Shown: positions 34,126-41,271 of the stretch, piece by piece | Position numbering within the stretch: position 1 is the first letter of the stretch | Layout: each line of letters starts with the position of its first letter | Origin: an uncultured Oscillospiraceae bacterium | GTDB taxonomy: Bacteria; Bacillota; Clostridia; Oscillospirales; Oscillospiraceae | Length of the DNA: 64,000 nt | NCBI GenBank assembly: GCA_934667095.1 | Contig: CAKULE010000014.1 | Span: 1-64,000, forward strand | Direction of reading: 5' to 3' | Made by a program: the position numbers and the translations under genes | Notes under the pieces: model-generated | Database searches by the model: none | Told to the model about the DNA's origin: nothing | Seen by the model: only the letters and a program-made list of their open reading frames with translations

Positions 34126-34372
34126 AGCTCATTTCCTCCTGTGATTCATCTTGCCCGTAGCATTTGCCAGTACGGTGGCGGTTTCTCTGGTAATGATTAG
34201 AAATCCCCAGCGCCACCATTGTACCATCTTCCGGACGAAACGGCAATAGAAAATCGAGACTTGTCGAAGGAAGTCGAGCTTTAGGCGGAAACACACATTA
34301 AATACAAAAATCCCTCATTTATCCTGAAAAATGGTTTGTGAAACAGGATTTGACATATTCCGCCGGAGCCGT

Positions 34373-35200
34373 TTACCGGTCCAGCTGCGCGGCCACTCCC
34401 GCCATGGGATTGGGCTGGTAGGCCTCCACCCGGCCCTCGTCCACAGCGCGGGCCAGTGCGGGGTCCAGCGGCAGCTTGGCCAGCACGGGCAGGGACAGCT
34501 GGGCGCCCAGTGCGTCGATGGTGCTCTCGCCGAAGATGGGGTGCTCCTTCCCGCAGTCAGGACACTTGAAATAGCTGTAATTCTCCACCAGACCCAGCAC
34601 GGGAATGTCCATCAGCTCCGCCATGCGCACTGCCTTGGTGACGATCATGCCCACCAGTGTCTGGGGGGCGGACACTACGATGACGCCGTCCACCGGCAGG
34701 GACTGGAACACCGTCAGGGGCACGTCGCCCGTTCCGGGGGGCATATCCACAAAGAGGTAGTCCAGATCGCCCCAGATGACGTCGGTCCAGAACTGCTCTA
34801 CTGCCCCGGCGATCACCGGGCCGCGCCACACCACGGGGTCGGTCTCCCGCTCGGTGAGGAGGTTCAGACTCATCAGCTCCACGCCGCCGGCGCTGACCGC
34901 GGGGTAGATGCCCAGCTCGCTGCCCTCCGCGTGGCCGTGGACGCCGAAGGCCTTGGGTACGGAGGGGCCGGTGATGTCAGCATCCAGCACGCCCACCTTC
35001 TTCCCCCGGGCGGCCATGGCGGCGGCCAGTGTGCAGGTGACGGTGGACTTGCCAACGCCACCCTTGCCGCTGACCACGGCGATGACCTTTTTGATATGGG
35101 ACAGCTGGTTGGCGGGCTTGTGCAGGTCGGGCTGGCCCTGATCGCAGGTGCCGCCGCAGGAACCGCCGCAGGTGGAGCAGTCATGGGTACATTCACTCAT
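34373..35200 (-). CDS. Mrp/NBP35-family P-loop ATPase (iron-sulfur carrier)
   Basis: A 275-aa ATPase for Fe-S cluster transfer. The N-terminus carries five Cys (residues 4, 8, 11, 15 and 19), as in NBP35-type proteins. The deviant Walker A SGKGGVGKST is at 44-53, and FVDMPPGTGD and the CPDC pair follow in the second half. ATG 35200 follows AAAGGAAGAG. It is a single minus-strand gene, divergent from a padR gene. Fe-S carriers fit the many cluster enzymes of this anaerobe. Confidence 0.9.
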   Translation of the reverse strand: MSECTHDCSTCGGSCGGTCDQGQPDLHKPANQLSHIKKVIAVVSGKGGVGKSTVTCTLAAAMAARGKKVGVLDADITGPSVPKAFGVHGHAEGSELGIYPAVSAGGVELMSLNLLTERETDPVVWRGPVIAGAVEQFWTDVIWGDLDYLFVDMPPGTGDVPLTVFQSLPVDGVIVVSAPQTLVGMIVTKAVRMAELMDIPVLGLVENYSYFKCPDCGKEHPIFGESTIDALGAQLSLPVLAKLPLDPALARAVDEGRVEAYQPNPMAGVAAQLDR

Positions 35201-35270
35201 ATGATCTCTTCCTTTCATGGGCATATATTGTGTGAAGACAGCATGCCCAAAAATTTTTTCAAATAATACC

Positions 35271-35299
35271 TTGACAGGCGAGGTATGTCGTGCTACTAT
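35271..35299 (+). promoter_or_regulatory. Promoter of the padR-DUF4097 operon
   Basis: TTGACA (35271-35276), a 17-nt spacer and TACTAT (35294-35299). Confidence 0.85.
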
Positions 35300-35311
35300 G
35301 TGTCCATAAGT

Positions 35312-35330
35312 TACTTCGACAGATGAAGTA
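35312..35330 (+). promoter_or_regulatory. Palindromic operator candidate for the PadR regulator
   Basis: TACTTC, 7 nt, GAAGTA: a perfect dyad lying at or just after the expected transcription start of the padR operon. This is the place and symmetry expected for autorepression by a PadR-family dimer. Confidence 0.65.
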
Positions 35331-35353
35331 CATCGCAGAAAGGGAGTGACTCC

Positions 35354-35686
35354 ATGTCCATTTCATCTGAGCTCCTGCGGGGGCACACAGACACAATTAT
35401 TTTAACACAACTGCTCAGTGGTGACAACTATGGATATGAGATCAATAAGAATATCCAGCAGCTTACCGGCGGGGAGTACGGCCTGAAGGAGGCCACCCTG
35501 TACACCGCCTTCAAGCGGCTGGAGCAGGGCGGGCTCATCCGCTCCTATTGGGGCGAGGACGGCCCCGGCGCCCGCCGGCGCTACTATTCTATCACCCCGG
35601 AGGGCCGGGAGCAGTGGACCAAAAACCGCGCGGAATGGGAGCACACCCGTGCCCTGCTGGACGCGCTGATCTCAAAGGAGGATTGA
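35354..35686 (+). CDS. PadR-family transcriptional regulator
   Basis: A 110-aa winged-helix regulator. Typical PadR features are the N-terminal LLRGHTDTIILTQLLSGDNYGYEINKNI, the recognition segment EATLYTAFKRLEQGGLI and the wing with ARRRYYSITPEGREQW. The short C-terminal helix is of the PadR-s2 size. AAAGGGAG precedes ATG 35354. It starts an operon with a DUF4097 protein, a common pair in Firmicutes envelope-stress systems, and probably represses its own operon through the dyad just upstream. Confidence 0.92.
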   Translation: MSISSELLRGHTDTIILTQLLSGDNYGYEINKNIQQLTGGEYGLKEATLYTAFKRLEQGGLIRSYWGEDGPGARRRYYSITPEGREQWTKNRAEWEHTRALLDALISKED

Positions 35687-35691
35687 ACAAC

Positions 35692-37350
35692 ATGGAAGGC
35701 ATGAAGAATATTTTCAAGACCCTGATCGAGGCCAAGCTGGCCGCCGCTCCGGACAGTCAGGCCAAGACCGATCTGGTGGAGGAGCTGGCCGACAACCTCC
35801 ACTGCCGCTATGAGGACATGGTCGGCGGCGGCGTCAGCCAGGAGGAGGCCCTGGTTCAGGCCATGGACGCCCTGGGCGACGTGGACGAGCTGCTGGAGTA
35901 CCTGAACAACAGTCAGGCGGACGCCGGCAAGGGCCAGAAGAAGGCCGGCAGCTTCACCGGCGACATGGGCGAAATGTTCCGCAACATCGGCGACATGGTG
36001 AAGGACGCCATGGGTCAGGCCAAGACCGCCGTCAGCGAGGTGGACTGGGCCGGCGTGGCCAACTCTGCCGCCGAGAGCACCAGAAGCGCCGGCCGCAAGA
36101 TGAAGCTCACCCTGAAGGAGCTGGTCAAAAAGGCCAAGGAGAACGGCGGCAGCTGGACCGGCCGCAGCGGCGATAAGACCATCCACGTCACCGTAGAGGA
36201 CGACGGCAAGACCTCTGTCAACGTGGTGTCCGACGACGCGCCGGAGGCCGACGGGGAGCCCAAGGTCCAGATCATCACCGACGAGGGGGATGCCGCCCCC
36301 AACGTGAAGATCGGCGCCGACAGGAACGGCAACCCCAAGATCAAGATCACCCCCGTGGGTGAGGAGACGAAGGACGACGGCTGGAAGCTGGGCGTCACCG
36401 TGGAGAAGACCCCCGAGGACGGCAGCGAGGCCGACTCCGGCGACCGCGCCTTCTACGGCGTGGGCTATAACAAGGAGAAGGGCGGCTTCTACGGCCGGTG
36501 GGGCAAGGAGAAGGAGGCTGAAAAGGTCTCCGTGGATGGCCCGGTGGAGTCCGCTGGCCTGAAGGGCATCGATGTGCAGCTGGTCAAGGGCGACGTGAAC
36601 ATCACCATGGATCAGGAGCCCGACGGTGACGTGCTGGTGGGCGGCGAGGGGCTGGAGTGCCTCGACGTCTCCGTCAGCGAGGGCGGCGTGCTGATGATCC
36701 GCCTCCGCCGGGAGCCCTCCGGCTTCTTCGGTACTACCGCCTGCGACGACCGGGGCGTGACGCTGGAGCTGCAGCTCCCCCGCCGGGACTGGCAGTTCCT
36801 GCGGCTGAACACCGTCAGCGGCGACATCGAGCTGAACGGCGACCAGACGGTGAACACCCTCATCGTCAAGACCACCAGCGGCGACTTCAGCGGCGCGCTG
36901 CCCGCCTGCGGCAGTCTGGAGTTCAACACCATCAGCGGTGATGTGAATTGGGTCGGCGACACCGCCGAGATCCGGGGCCGCACCACCTCCGGTGACGCCG
37001 AACTGACGGGCATGCTGGGCAAGGTGGCCATGAACACCATCAGCGGCGACGTCCGGGTGGCGGGCTCCGTGATGAGCTTCCAGTTCGGCAGTACCAGCGG
37101 CGATCTCGAGCTGACCTCCGAGCGTTTGCCCGAGGCCATTCAGGTGGATACCCGCAGCGGCGACTGCGACATCAACATCCCTGACGGCGGCAGCTTCCGG
37201 GTCAGCTATGATCTCATCAGCGGCGACTTCCACAGCGACTTCTTCCAGCGTTGCCCCGAGCGCCGCGGCGAGCTGACCTACGGCGAGGAGGGCGGCCCCC
37301 TGTACACCTTCAACGCCACCGGCGGTGACCTGAGCATTTACAAGTATTGA
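35692..37350 (+). CDS. DUF1700/DUF4097 beta-helix-like repeat protein
   Basis: A 552-aa protein. The N-terminal 70 residues are a DUF1700-like helical prefix (LVEELADNLHCRYEDMV...ALGDVDELLEYL). The middle is charged and probably flexible. The last 190 residues carry about nine repeats of the form T-x-S-G-D-x-x-(L/V) spaced about 20 residues apart, as in DUF4097 adhesin-like beta solenoids. No signal peptide is seen. The start at ATG 35692 has AAAGGAGG and lies 5 nt after padR; the earlier open frame overlaps padR. Confidence 0.85.
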   Translation: MEGMKNIFKTLIEAKLAAAPDSQAKTDLVEELADNLHCRYEDMVGGGVSQEEALVQAMDALGDVDELLEYLNNSQADAGKGQKKAGSFTGDMGEMFRNIGDMVKDAMGQAKTAVSEVDWAGVANSAAESTRSAGRKMKLTLKELVKKAKENGGSWTGRSGDKTIHVTVEDDGKTSVNVVSDDAPEADGEPKVQIITDEGDAAPNVKIGADRNGNPKIKITPVGEETKDDGWKLGVTVEKTPEDGSEADSGDRAFYGVGYNKEKGGFYGRWGKEKEAEKVSVDGPVESAGLKGIDVQLVKGDVNITMDQEPDGDVLVGGEGLECLDVSVSEGGVLMIRLRREPSGFFGTTACDDRGVTLELQLPRRDWQFLRLNTVSGDIELNGDQTVNTLIVKTTSGDFSGALPACGSLEFNTISGDVNWVGDTAEIRGRTTSGDAELTGMLGKVAMNTISGDVRVAGSVMSFQFGSTSGDLELTSERLPEAIQVDTRSGDCDINIPDGGSFRVSYDLISGDFHSDFFQRCPERRGELTYGEEGGPLYTFNATGGDLSIYKY

Positions 37351-37380
37351 CCTGACGAGCGCAGAGAGAGGGACCCATTT

Positions 37381-37548
37381 ATGAAGGATCAGCATTGGAG
37401 CGCCTGCCCCAGACTGTGCGACAGGCCGTCCAGAGATTTCGCTCTGGACTGTACCAGAAACGCCTGCCCCTTCGGCCCGGCCGAAGCCCTGTTCCCCCAC
37501 CAGCGGGTGGGAGCCTGCGGCGCGGGCGGCAGGCTGCGGAAATATTAA
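37381..37548 (+). CDS. 55-aa Cys-rich protein between DUF4097 and PspC genes
   Basis: A small ORF with five cysteines (about residues 9, 13, 24, 29 and 44), the first pair as CPRLC and a second as CTRNAC. GAGAGAGGGA precedes ATG 37381. It sits 30 nt after the DUF4097 gene and 13 nt before the pspC-like gene, in the same direction, so it is likely a true member of the operon. The family is not recognised; metal binding is possible. Confidence 0.55.
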   Translation: MKDQHWSACPRLCDRPSRDFALDCTRNACPFGPAEALFPHQRVGACGAGGRLRKY

Positions 37549-37561
37549 GGAGGAACTGTTT

Positions 37562-37759
37562 ATGAAGCGTCTTTGCCGGACTGTCGGCCCCGAGGCCAAG
37601 ATCTGTGGTGTATGCGGCGGTATTGCCAAGTATTTCGGGATCGATCCCTCGCTGGTGCGGCTGCTGACGGTGCTGCTGGTCATCCCCGGTGGTATGTCCC
37701 TGTGGGTCTATGTCATCGCCGCGATCATCATGCCCAGAGAAGATTCCTATTATGAGTAA
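37562..37759 (+). CDS. PspC domain-containing protein
   Basis: A 65-aa small membrane protein, almost only the PspC domain: KICGVCGGIAKYFGIDPSLVRLL followed by one hydrophobic helix (about residues 33-57). PspC proteins sense or relay envelope stress. AAGGAGG lies before ATG 37562. It is the last gene of the padR operon, which supports an envelope-stress role for the set. Confidence 0.9.
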   Translation: MKRLCRTVGPEAKICGVCGGIAKYFGIDPSLVRLLTVLLVIPGGMSLWVYVIAAIIMPREDSYYE

Positions 37760-37762
37760 CAG

Positions 37763-37800
37763 GAGCCCCACTGCCGCCGGCAGCGGGGCTTCCTTTTGTC
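37763..37800 (+). terminator. Terminator of the padR-pspC operon
   Basis: An imperfect GC-rich hairpin (AGCCCC...GGGGCT with an inner CTGCC/GGCAG) followed by TTCCTTTTG. Confidence 0.75.
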
Positions 37801-37810
37801 CGCCGAACAG

Positions 37811-37848
37811 AAATGCGCCCCTTCCCACGTGGGGGAAGGGGCGCATTT
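37811..37848 (-). terminator. Terminator of gap
   Basis: A perfect 16-bp inverted repeat (37811-37826 with 37833-37848), 18 nt after the gap stop on the minus strand. Confidence 0.85.
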
Positions 37849-37866
37849 GCAGCTGCTCTTGCGGTC

Positions 37867-38877
37867 TTACTTGTGGTCCACCTTGTACATGTGCTCGATG
37901 AGGTCCAGCACCTTGTTGGAGTAGCCCATCTCGTTGTCGTACCAGGACACGACCTTCACGAAGGTGTCGGTCAGGGCGATACCGGCCTTGGCATCGAAGA
38001 TGGAGGTGCGGGAGTCGCCGAGGAAGTCGCTGGACACCACGTCCTCGTCGGTGTAGCCCAGAACACCCTTCAGCTCGCCCTCGCTGGCGGCCTTCATGGC
38101 GGCGCAGATCTCAGCGTAGGTGGCGGGCTTCTCCAGGTTGACGGTCAGGTCCACCACGGACACGTCCAGAGTGGGGACGCGCATGGACATGCCGGTCAGC
38201 TTGCCGTTCAGGGCGGGGATGACCTTGCCCACGGCCTTGGCGGCGCCGGTGGAGGAGGGGATGATGTTGCCGGTGGCAGCGCGGCCGCCGCGCCAGTCCT
38301 TCAGAGAGGGGCCGTCCACGGTCTTCTGGGTGGCGGTGACAGAGTGCACGGTGGTCATCAGGCCGTCCTTGATGCCGAAGCTGTCGTTCAGCACCTTGGC
38401 GATGGGGGCCAGGCAGTTGGTGGTGCAGGAGGCGTTGGACACAAAGGTCATGTCGGGGGTGTAGGCGTCAAGGTTGACGCCGCAGACGAACATGGGGGTG
38501 TCGTCCTTGGAGGGGGCGGACATGACGACCTTCTTGGCGCCGGCGTCGATGTGGGCCTGAGCCTTCTCCTTGGTCAGGAACAGGCCGGTGGACTCCACCA
38601 CGTACTCCGCGCCGATCTTGCCCCAGGGGATGTCGGCAGGGTTGCGCTCGGCATAGACGGGGATGGTCTTGCCGTTGACCACGATGGCGTTCTCGGTGGA
38701 GGAGACCTCACCCTCGAACTTGCCATGCATGGTATCATACTTCAGCATATAGGCCAGATAGTCGGCGGGGCACAGATCGTTGATGCCCACGATCTCGATC
38801 TCGGGGTGCTTCACGCTGGCACGGAACACCATGCGGCCGATACGGCCAAAACCATTGATACCAACTTTGATACTCAT
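37867..38877 (-). CDS. gap: Glyceraldehyde-3-phosphate dehydrogenase (type I)
   Basis: A 336-aa glycolytic enzyme that oxidises glyceraldehyde-3-phosphate with NAD. It has the dinucleotide-binding start VGINGFGRIGRMVFRA, the catalytic SNASCTTNCLAP (Cys151) and the catalytic His in TTVHSVTATQ. ATG 38877 is chosen, because AAGGAGT lies about 8 nt before it; the longer open frame starts at a GTG that overlaps this site. It has its own promoter and terminator. Confidence 0.97.
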   Translation of the reverse strand: MSIKVGINGFGRIGRMVFRASVKHPEIEIVGINDLCPADYLAYMLKYDTMHGKFEGEVSSTENAIVVNGKTIPVYAERNPADIPWGKIGAEYVVESTGLFLTKEKAQAHIDAGAKKVVMSAPSKDDTPMFVCGVNLDAYTPDMTFVSNASCTTNCLAPIAKVLNDSFGIKDGLMTTVHSVTATQKTVDGPSLKDWRGGRAATGNIIPSSTGAAKAVGKVIPALNGKLTGMSMRVPTLDVSVVDLTVNLEKPATYAEICAAMKAASEGELKGVLGYTDEDVVSSDFLGDSRTSIFDAKAGIALTDTFVKVVSWYDNEMGYSNKVLDLIEHMYKVDHK

Positions 38878-38922
38878 TGTGTTCACTCCTTAAATAATTC
38901 TGTGATTCCCTTGTGCGCAGAT

Positions 38923-38951
38923 ATTATACTCCAAACCGGCGGGATTGAAAA
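38923..38951 (-). promoter_or_regulatory. Promoter of gap
   Basis: On the minus strand: TTTTCA (38946-38951), a 17-nt spacer and a perfect TATAAT (38923-38928). Confidence 0.7.
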
Positions 38952-39043
38952 GCCCTTTTCCATATTTTTTGCCGCCGGAGCGCACGATTTGTCTCCTTTC
39001 GGACCCTGCCGGAGCCGGTCGAAAACTCTTTGCCGCCGAGGGG

Positions 39044-39072
39044 TTGACATGGGCGGCAGCATGTGTTATGAT
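39044..39072 (+). promoter_or_regulatory. Promoter of the tRNA-Leu / tRNA-fMet genes
   Basis: TTGACA (39044-39049), a 17-nt spacer and TATGAT (39067-39072), 18 nt before the first tRNA. Confidence 0.85.
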
Positions 39073-39089
39073 AATCAAGCTCAAGAGAG

Positions 39090-39176
39090 GCCGGAGTGGC
39101 GGAATTGGCAGACGCCCGGGACTTAAAATCCCGTGAGGGTGACCTCGTGCCGGTTCGATCCCGGTCTCCGGCACCA
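39090..39176 (+). tRNA. tRNA-Leu (TAA)
   Basis: An 87-nt class II tRNA with a long variable arm and encoded CCA. The acceptor is GCCGGAG/CTCCGGC, and the anticodon loop CTTAAAA gives TAA. Confidence 0.95.
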
Positions 39177-39185
39177 ATTTCATAT

Positions 39186-39261
<76 letters not shown>

Positions 39262-39263
39262 TA

Positions 39264-39303
39264 AACCCGCTGGAATCGGATGATTCCAGCGGGTTTCTTT
39301 TGC
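39264..39303 (+). terminator. Terminator of the Leu-fMet tRNA operon
   Basis: A perfect stem of at least 14 bp (AACCCGCTGGAATC and its complement), followed by T-rich sequence. Confidence 0.85.
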
Positions 39304-39320
39304 TTTTTCACACTTTAAGG

Positions 39321-39571
39321 CGACTTGCTTTCCAGCCCCTCTGCGTGACCCAAGCGCTGACCCACACGGGACCGCGGAGCGGAAATTACACAACAGCGCC
39401 GGAGAGAACATTCCCCATGGTATTGGCTGCCTCCCGCTTGGCTCCGGTGGTTACATGGGCAATTGCCTCTGTCTCTCCCCCGCAACACGATAGATTAGCA
39501 AAAGCTGCACTGTTAAAATTGCAGTAACAAAAATCAGAGGAGCAAGCTATGCAACTCGCTCCTCTGATTTT
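39321..39571 (+). ncRNA. Candidate structured RNA with intrinsic terminator
   Basis: This intergenic stretch has no convincing gene on the plus strand but several nested complementary segments. They are 39329-39333 with 39381-39385, 39339-39345 with 39373-39379 (one U-G pair), 39401-39407 with 39472-39478, and 39414-39419 with 39454-39459. A 14-bp hairpin with T's follows (39530-39543 with 39558-39571). The layout suggests a structured RNA of about 250 nt. On the minus strand a 62-codon ORF covers the same DNA; it has no clear ribosome site and could be a shadow. I did not match a known RNA family. Confidence 0.4.
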
Positions 39572-39729
39572 CATTGATTATAGCATGATACTCTGTGAGG
39601 GCGCCATAAAGCTTTCTTTATAGCTTGCTAATCGGCTGTTTCCCTGAGCGATGCAACCTCTTCAAGTTTGATCTGAACCCGCAGCCAATACTCGTTATTC
39701 CGCTTCAGCTTAATTCGCCTGCTACCCTA
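39572..39729. other. Gene-free spacer between the RNA candidate and lplA
   Basis: AT-richer spacer with no ORF, promoter or clear hairpin that I can support. Confidence 0.5.
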
Positions 39730-40722
39730 TCATTCGGCCAAGACCTTGACCAGATCTTCGGGCCGAAGGCCGACGAAGCAGCGGTCGGTGCCGGCGTCCC
39801 GCAGGAGGGGGAGCAGTTGGCCGGGCTCCAGCCGCTGGCCGGTGAGCAGGGCGGCCAGCCGGGCTGGGTCCTCGGTGCTGAAATAGTCCCCGTAAAAGCG
39901 GATGGCCCGGATGACCCCGTTCTCCACGTCCATGTGGACCTCCAGTGTGCCCACGCCCTCCACCCGGCGCTTCTTCACCGTCTGATAGGCGGGGGAGGCG
40001 CCGAAATTCCAGTCCCAGGTAGCATACACCTCGTTGCGCAGCCACTGGGCCTCCGCCAGTTCCCCCTCGGTGAACTCCCGGGGGGTCATGCCGTATGCCT
40101 GCCGGAGATTGGTGCGCAGCATGGCCAGAAAGACCGGCGTGGGGGGCTGCCCCGGCATGTGGGGCCGCACGTTGGTCACCCGGCTGCGCACTGAGGAGAG
40201 TCCCTTGGAGACATATTTGTCCTCCGGCGGGGTGAGGACCTTGCTCACCACCGTGAGGTCGGAGTCGTAGAGAATGGTGCCGTGGTGCATGACCCGGCCC
40301 TGCTTGATGTACTGGGAATTGCCGGAGAACTTCTGCCCGTCGATGGTCATGTCGTTGCGGCCGCTGCACTGGGCATTAATCCCCTGGCGGTGTAGCAGGT
40401 CCAGCACCGGCTGGCAGAAGGCGGAGAGGTCCAGCGTGCCGGAGTCCCCCGCGCCGGTGATGAAGGTGAAGTTGATGTTGCCCAGATCGTGGTATACCGC
40501 CCCGCCGCCGGAGAGCCGCCGCACCACCCGCACCCCGTGGCTGCTGATGTAGTCGGCGTTGATCTCAGCGGCGGTGTTCTGGTGCTTGCCCACGATCACC
40601 GCGTTGTCATTCTGCCACAGCATGCAGTAGCTGTGGGCCCGGTCCAGCCGGTCAAAGACCACCTGCTCCAGCGCCAGGTTGAAGGCGGGGTCGTGGCTGG
40701 GGCTCTCCAGATAGTAAAGCAT
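39730..40722 (-). CDS. lplA: Lipoate-protein ligase A
   Basis: A 330-aa enzyme that attaches free lipoate, via lipoyl-AMP, to lipoyl domains. Typical segments are RRLSGGGAVYHDLGNINFTFI (about residues 68-88), the catalytic-lysine region MTIDGQKFSGNSQYIKQGR and a C-terminal accessory domain. AAGGAGAGG precedes the ATG. It is the last gene of the long minus-strand run, which also contains lpd and the 2-oxoacid dehydrogenase genes, so it probably lipoylates the 75-aa lipoyl protein at 50692-50919. Confidence 0.93.
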   Translation of the reverse strand: MLYYLESPSHDPAFNLALEQVVFDRLDRAHSYCMLWQNDNAVIVGKHQNTAAEINADYISSHGVRVVRRLSGGGAVYHDLGNINFTFITGAGDSGTLDLSAFCQPVLDLLHRQGINAQCSGRNDMTIDGQKFSGNSQYIKQGRVMHHGTILYDSDLTVVSKVLTPPEDKYVSKGLSSVRSRVTNVRPHMPGQPPTPVFLAMLRTNLRQAYGMTPREFTEGELAEAQWLRNEVYATWDWNFGASPAYQTVKKRRVEGVGTLEVHMDVENGVIRAIRFYGDYFSTEDPARLAALLTGQRLEPGQLLPLLRDAGTDRCFVGLRPEDLVKVLAE

Positions 40723-40734
40723 GGTATCCTCTCC

Positions 40735-41268
40735 TTATCGGTCAGCTTTGGCGGCCAGCGCGGCCAGAATGGGGGCGGCGGTATCGGCCATGTGCCGGTG
40801 CCCCGCCCGGTTGGGGTGCAGGCCGTCCGACAGGTACAGGTCCCGCAGGGGGCTGCCCGCCCGGCGGGCGGCCTCGAGCAGGCAGGCGGAGAAATCGATC
40901 ATGGGGAAGCCGAAGGCGGCGCACAGGCCGTGGAGCCAGCCGGCGTACTCCGCCCCCAGCCGGCCTACCTCATTCAGTCGGCAAAGGCGGCCCAGTCCCG
41001 CCGGACCAGGGGACAGGGCTCCGGCGGCACACCGATGACCGGGGTCAGGCCCATACCGCACACCAGGTGGGCCAGGCAGCCCAGGTCGGGCCTGGCCTCC
41101 TCCGCCGCCTGGGGGGAACAGGGCCAGCATCCCGCCGGTGGTGCAGCCGTTCACGGCCCAGCTGACCAGCTCCAGCCCCGTCTCCCGGGCGGCCAGCACG
41201 GGCCAGATGCCAGAGCGGGGCAGACCGAAGCCGAAGGTCAGGCTGTCGCCCAGACAGAGCAGCCGCAT
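40735..41268 (-). CDS. SGNH/GDSL hydrolase with two internal frameshifts
   Basis: A continuous 177-aa ORF with SGNH block I (CLGDSLTFGFGLPRSG, residues 5-20, catalytic Ser9) and block V (SDGLHPN, Asp and His) intact. Between about residues 52 and 98 the sequence is Gly/Pro/Arg-rich and unlike the family. Reading one frame over in that stretch gives normal sequence (EEARPDLGCLAHLVCGMG...). The first shift lies at a 6-base homopolymer (41111-41116), and the return to frame is near 40974-40980. It is either two base-calling errors or a damaged gene. An esterase or lysophospholipase role is likely for an intact copy. Confidence 0.6.
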   Translation of the reverse strand: MRLLCLGDSLTFGFGLPRSGIWPVLAARETGLELVSWAVNGCTTGGMLALFPPGGGGGQARPGLPGPPGVRYGPDPGHRCAAGALSPGPAGLGRLCRLNEVGRLGAEYAGWLHGLCAAFGFPMIDFSACLLEAARRAGSPLRDLYLSDGLHPNRAGHRHMADTAAPILAALAAKADR

Positions 41269-41271
41269 GGC

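Noticed and set aside
35692..37350. The T-x-S-G-D repeats as a DNA tandem repeat or CRISPR-like array
   Set aside because: The repetition is at protein level within a coding region, with variable DNA. No CRISPR array was seen anywhere in the window.
39386..39574. 62-codon minus-strand ORF (Cys-rich start, ending NVLSGAVV)
   Set aside because: Not called as a gene, because its start lies inside a terminator hairpin and it has no ribosome site. The nested base pairing fits an RNA on the plus strand better, though it should be tested for codon conservation.
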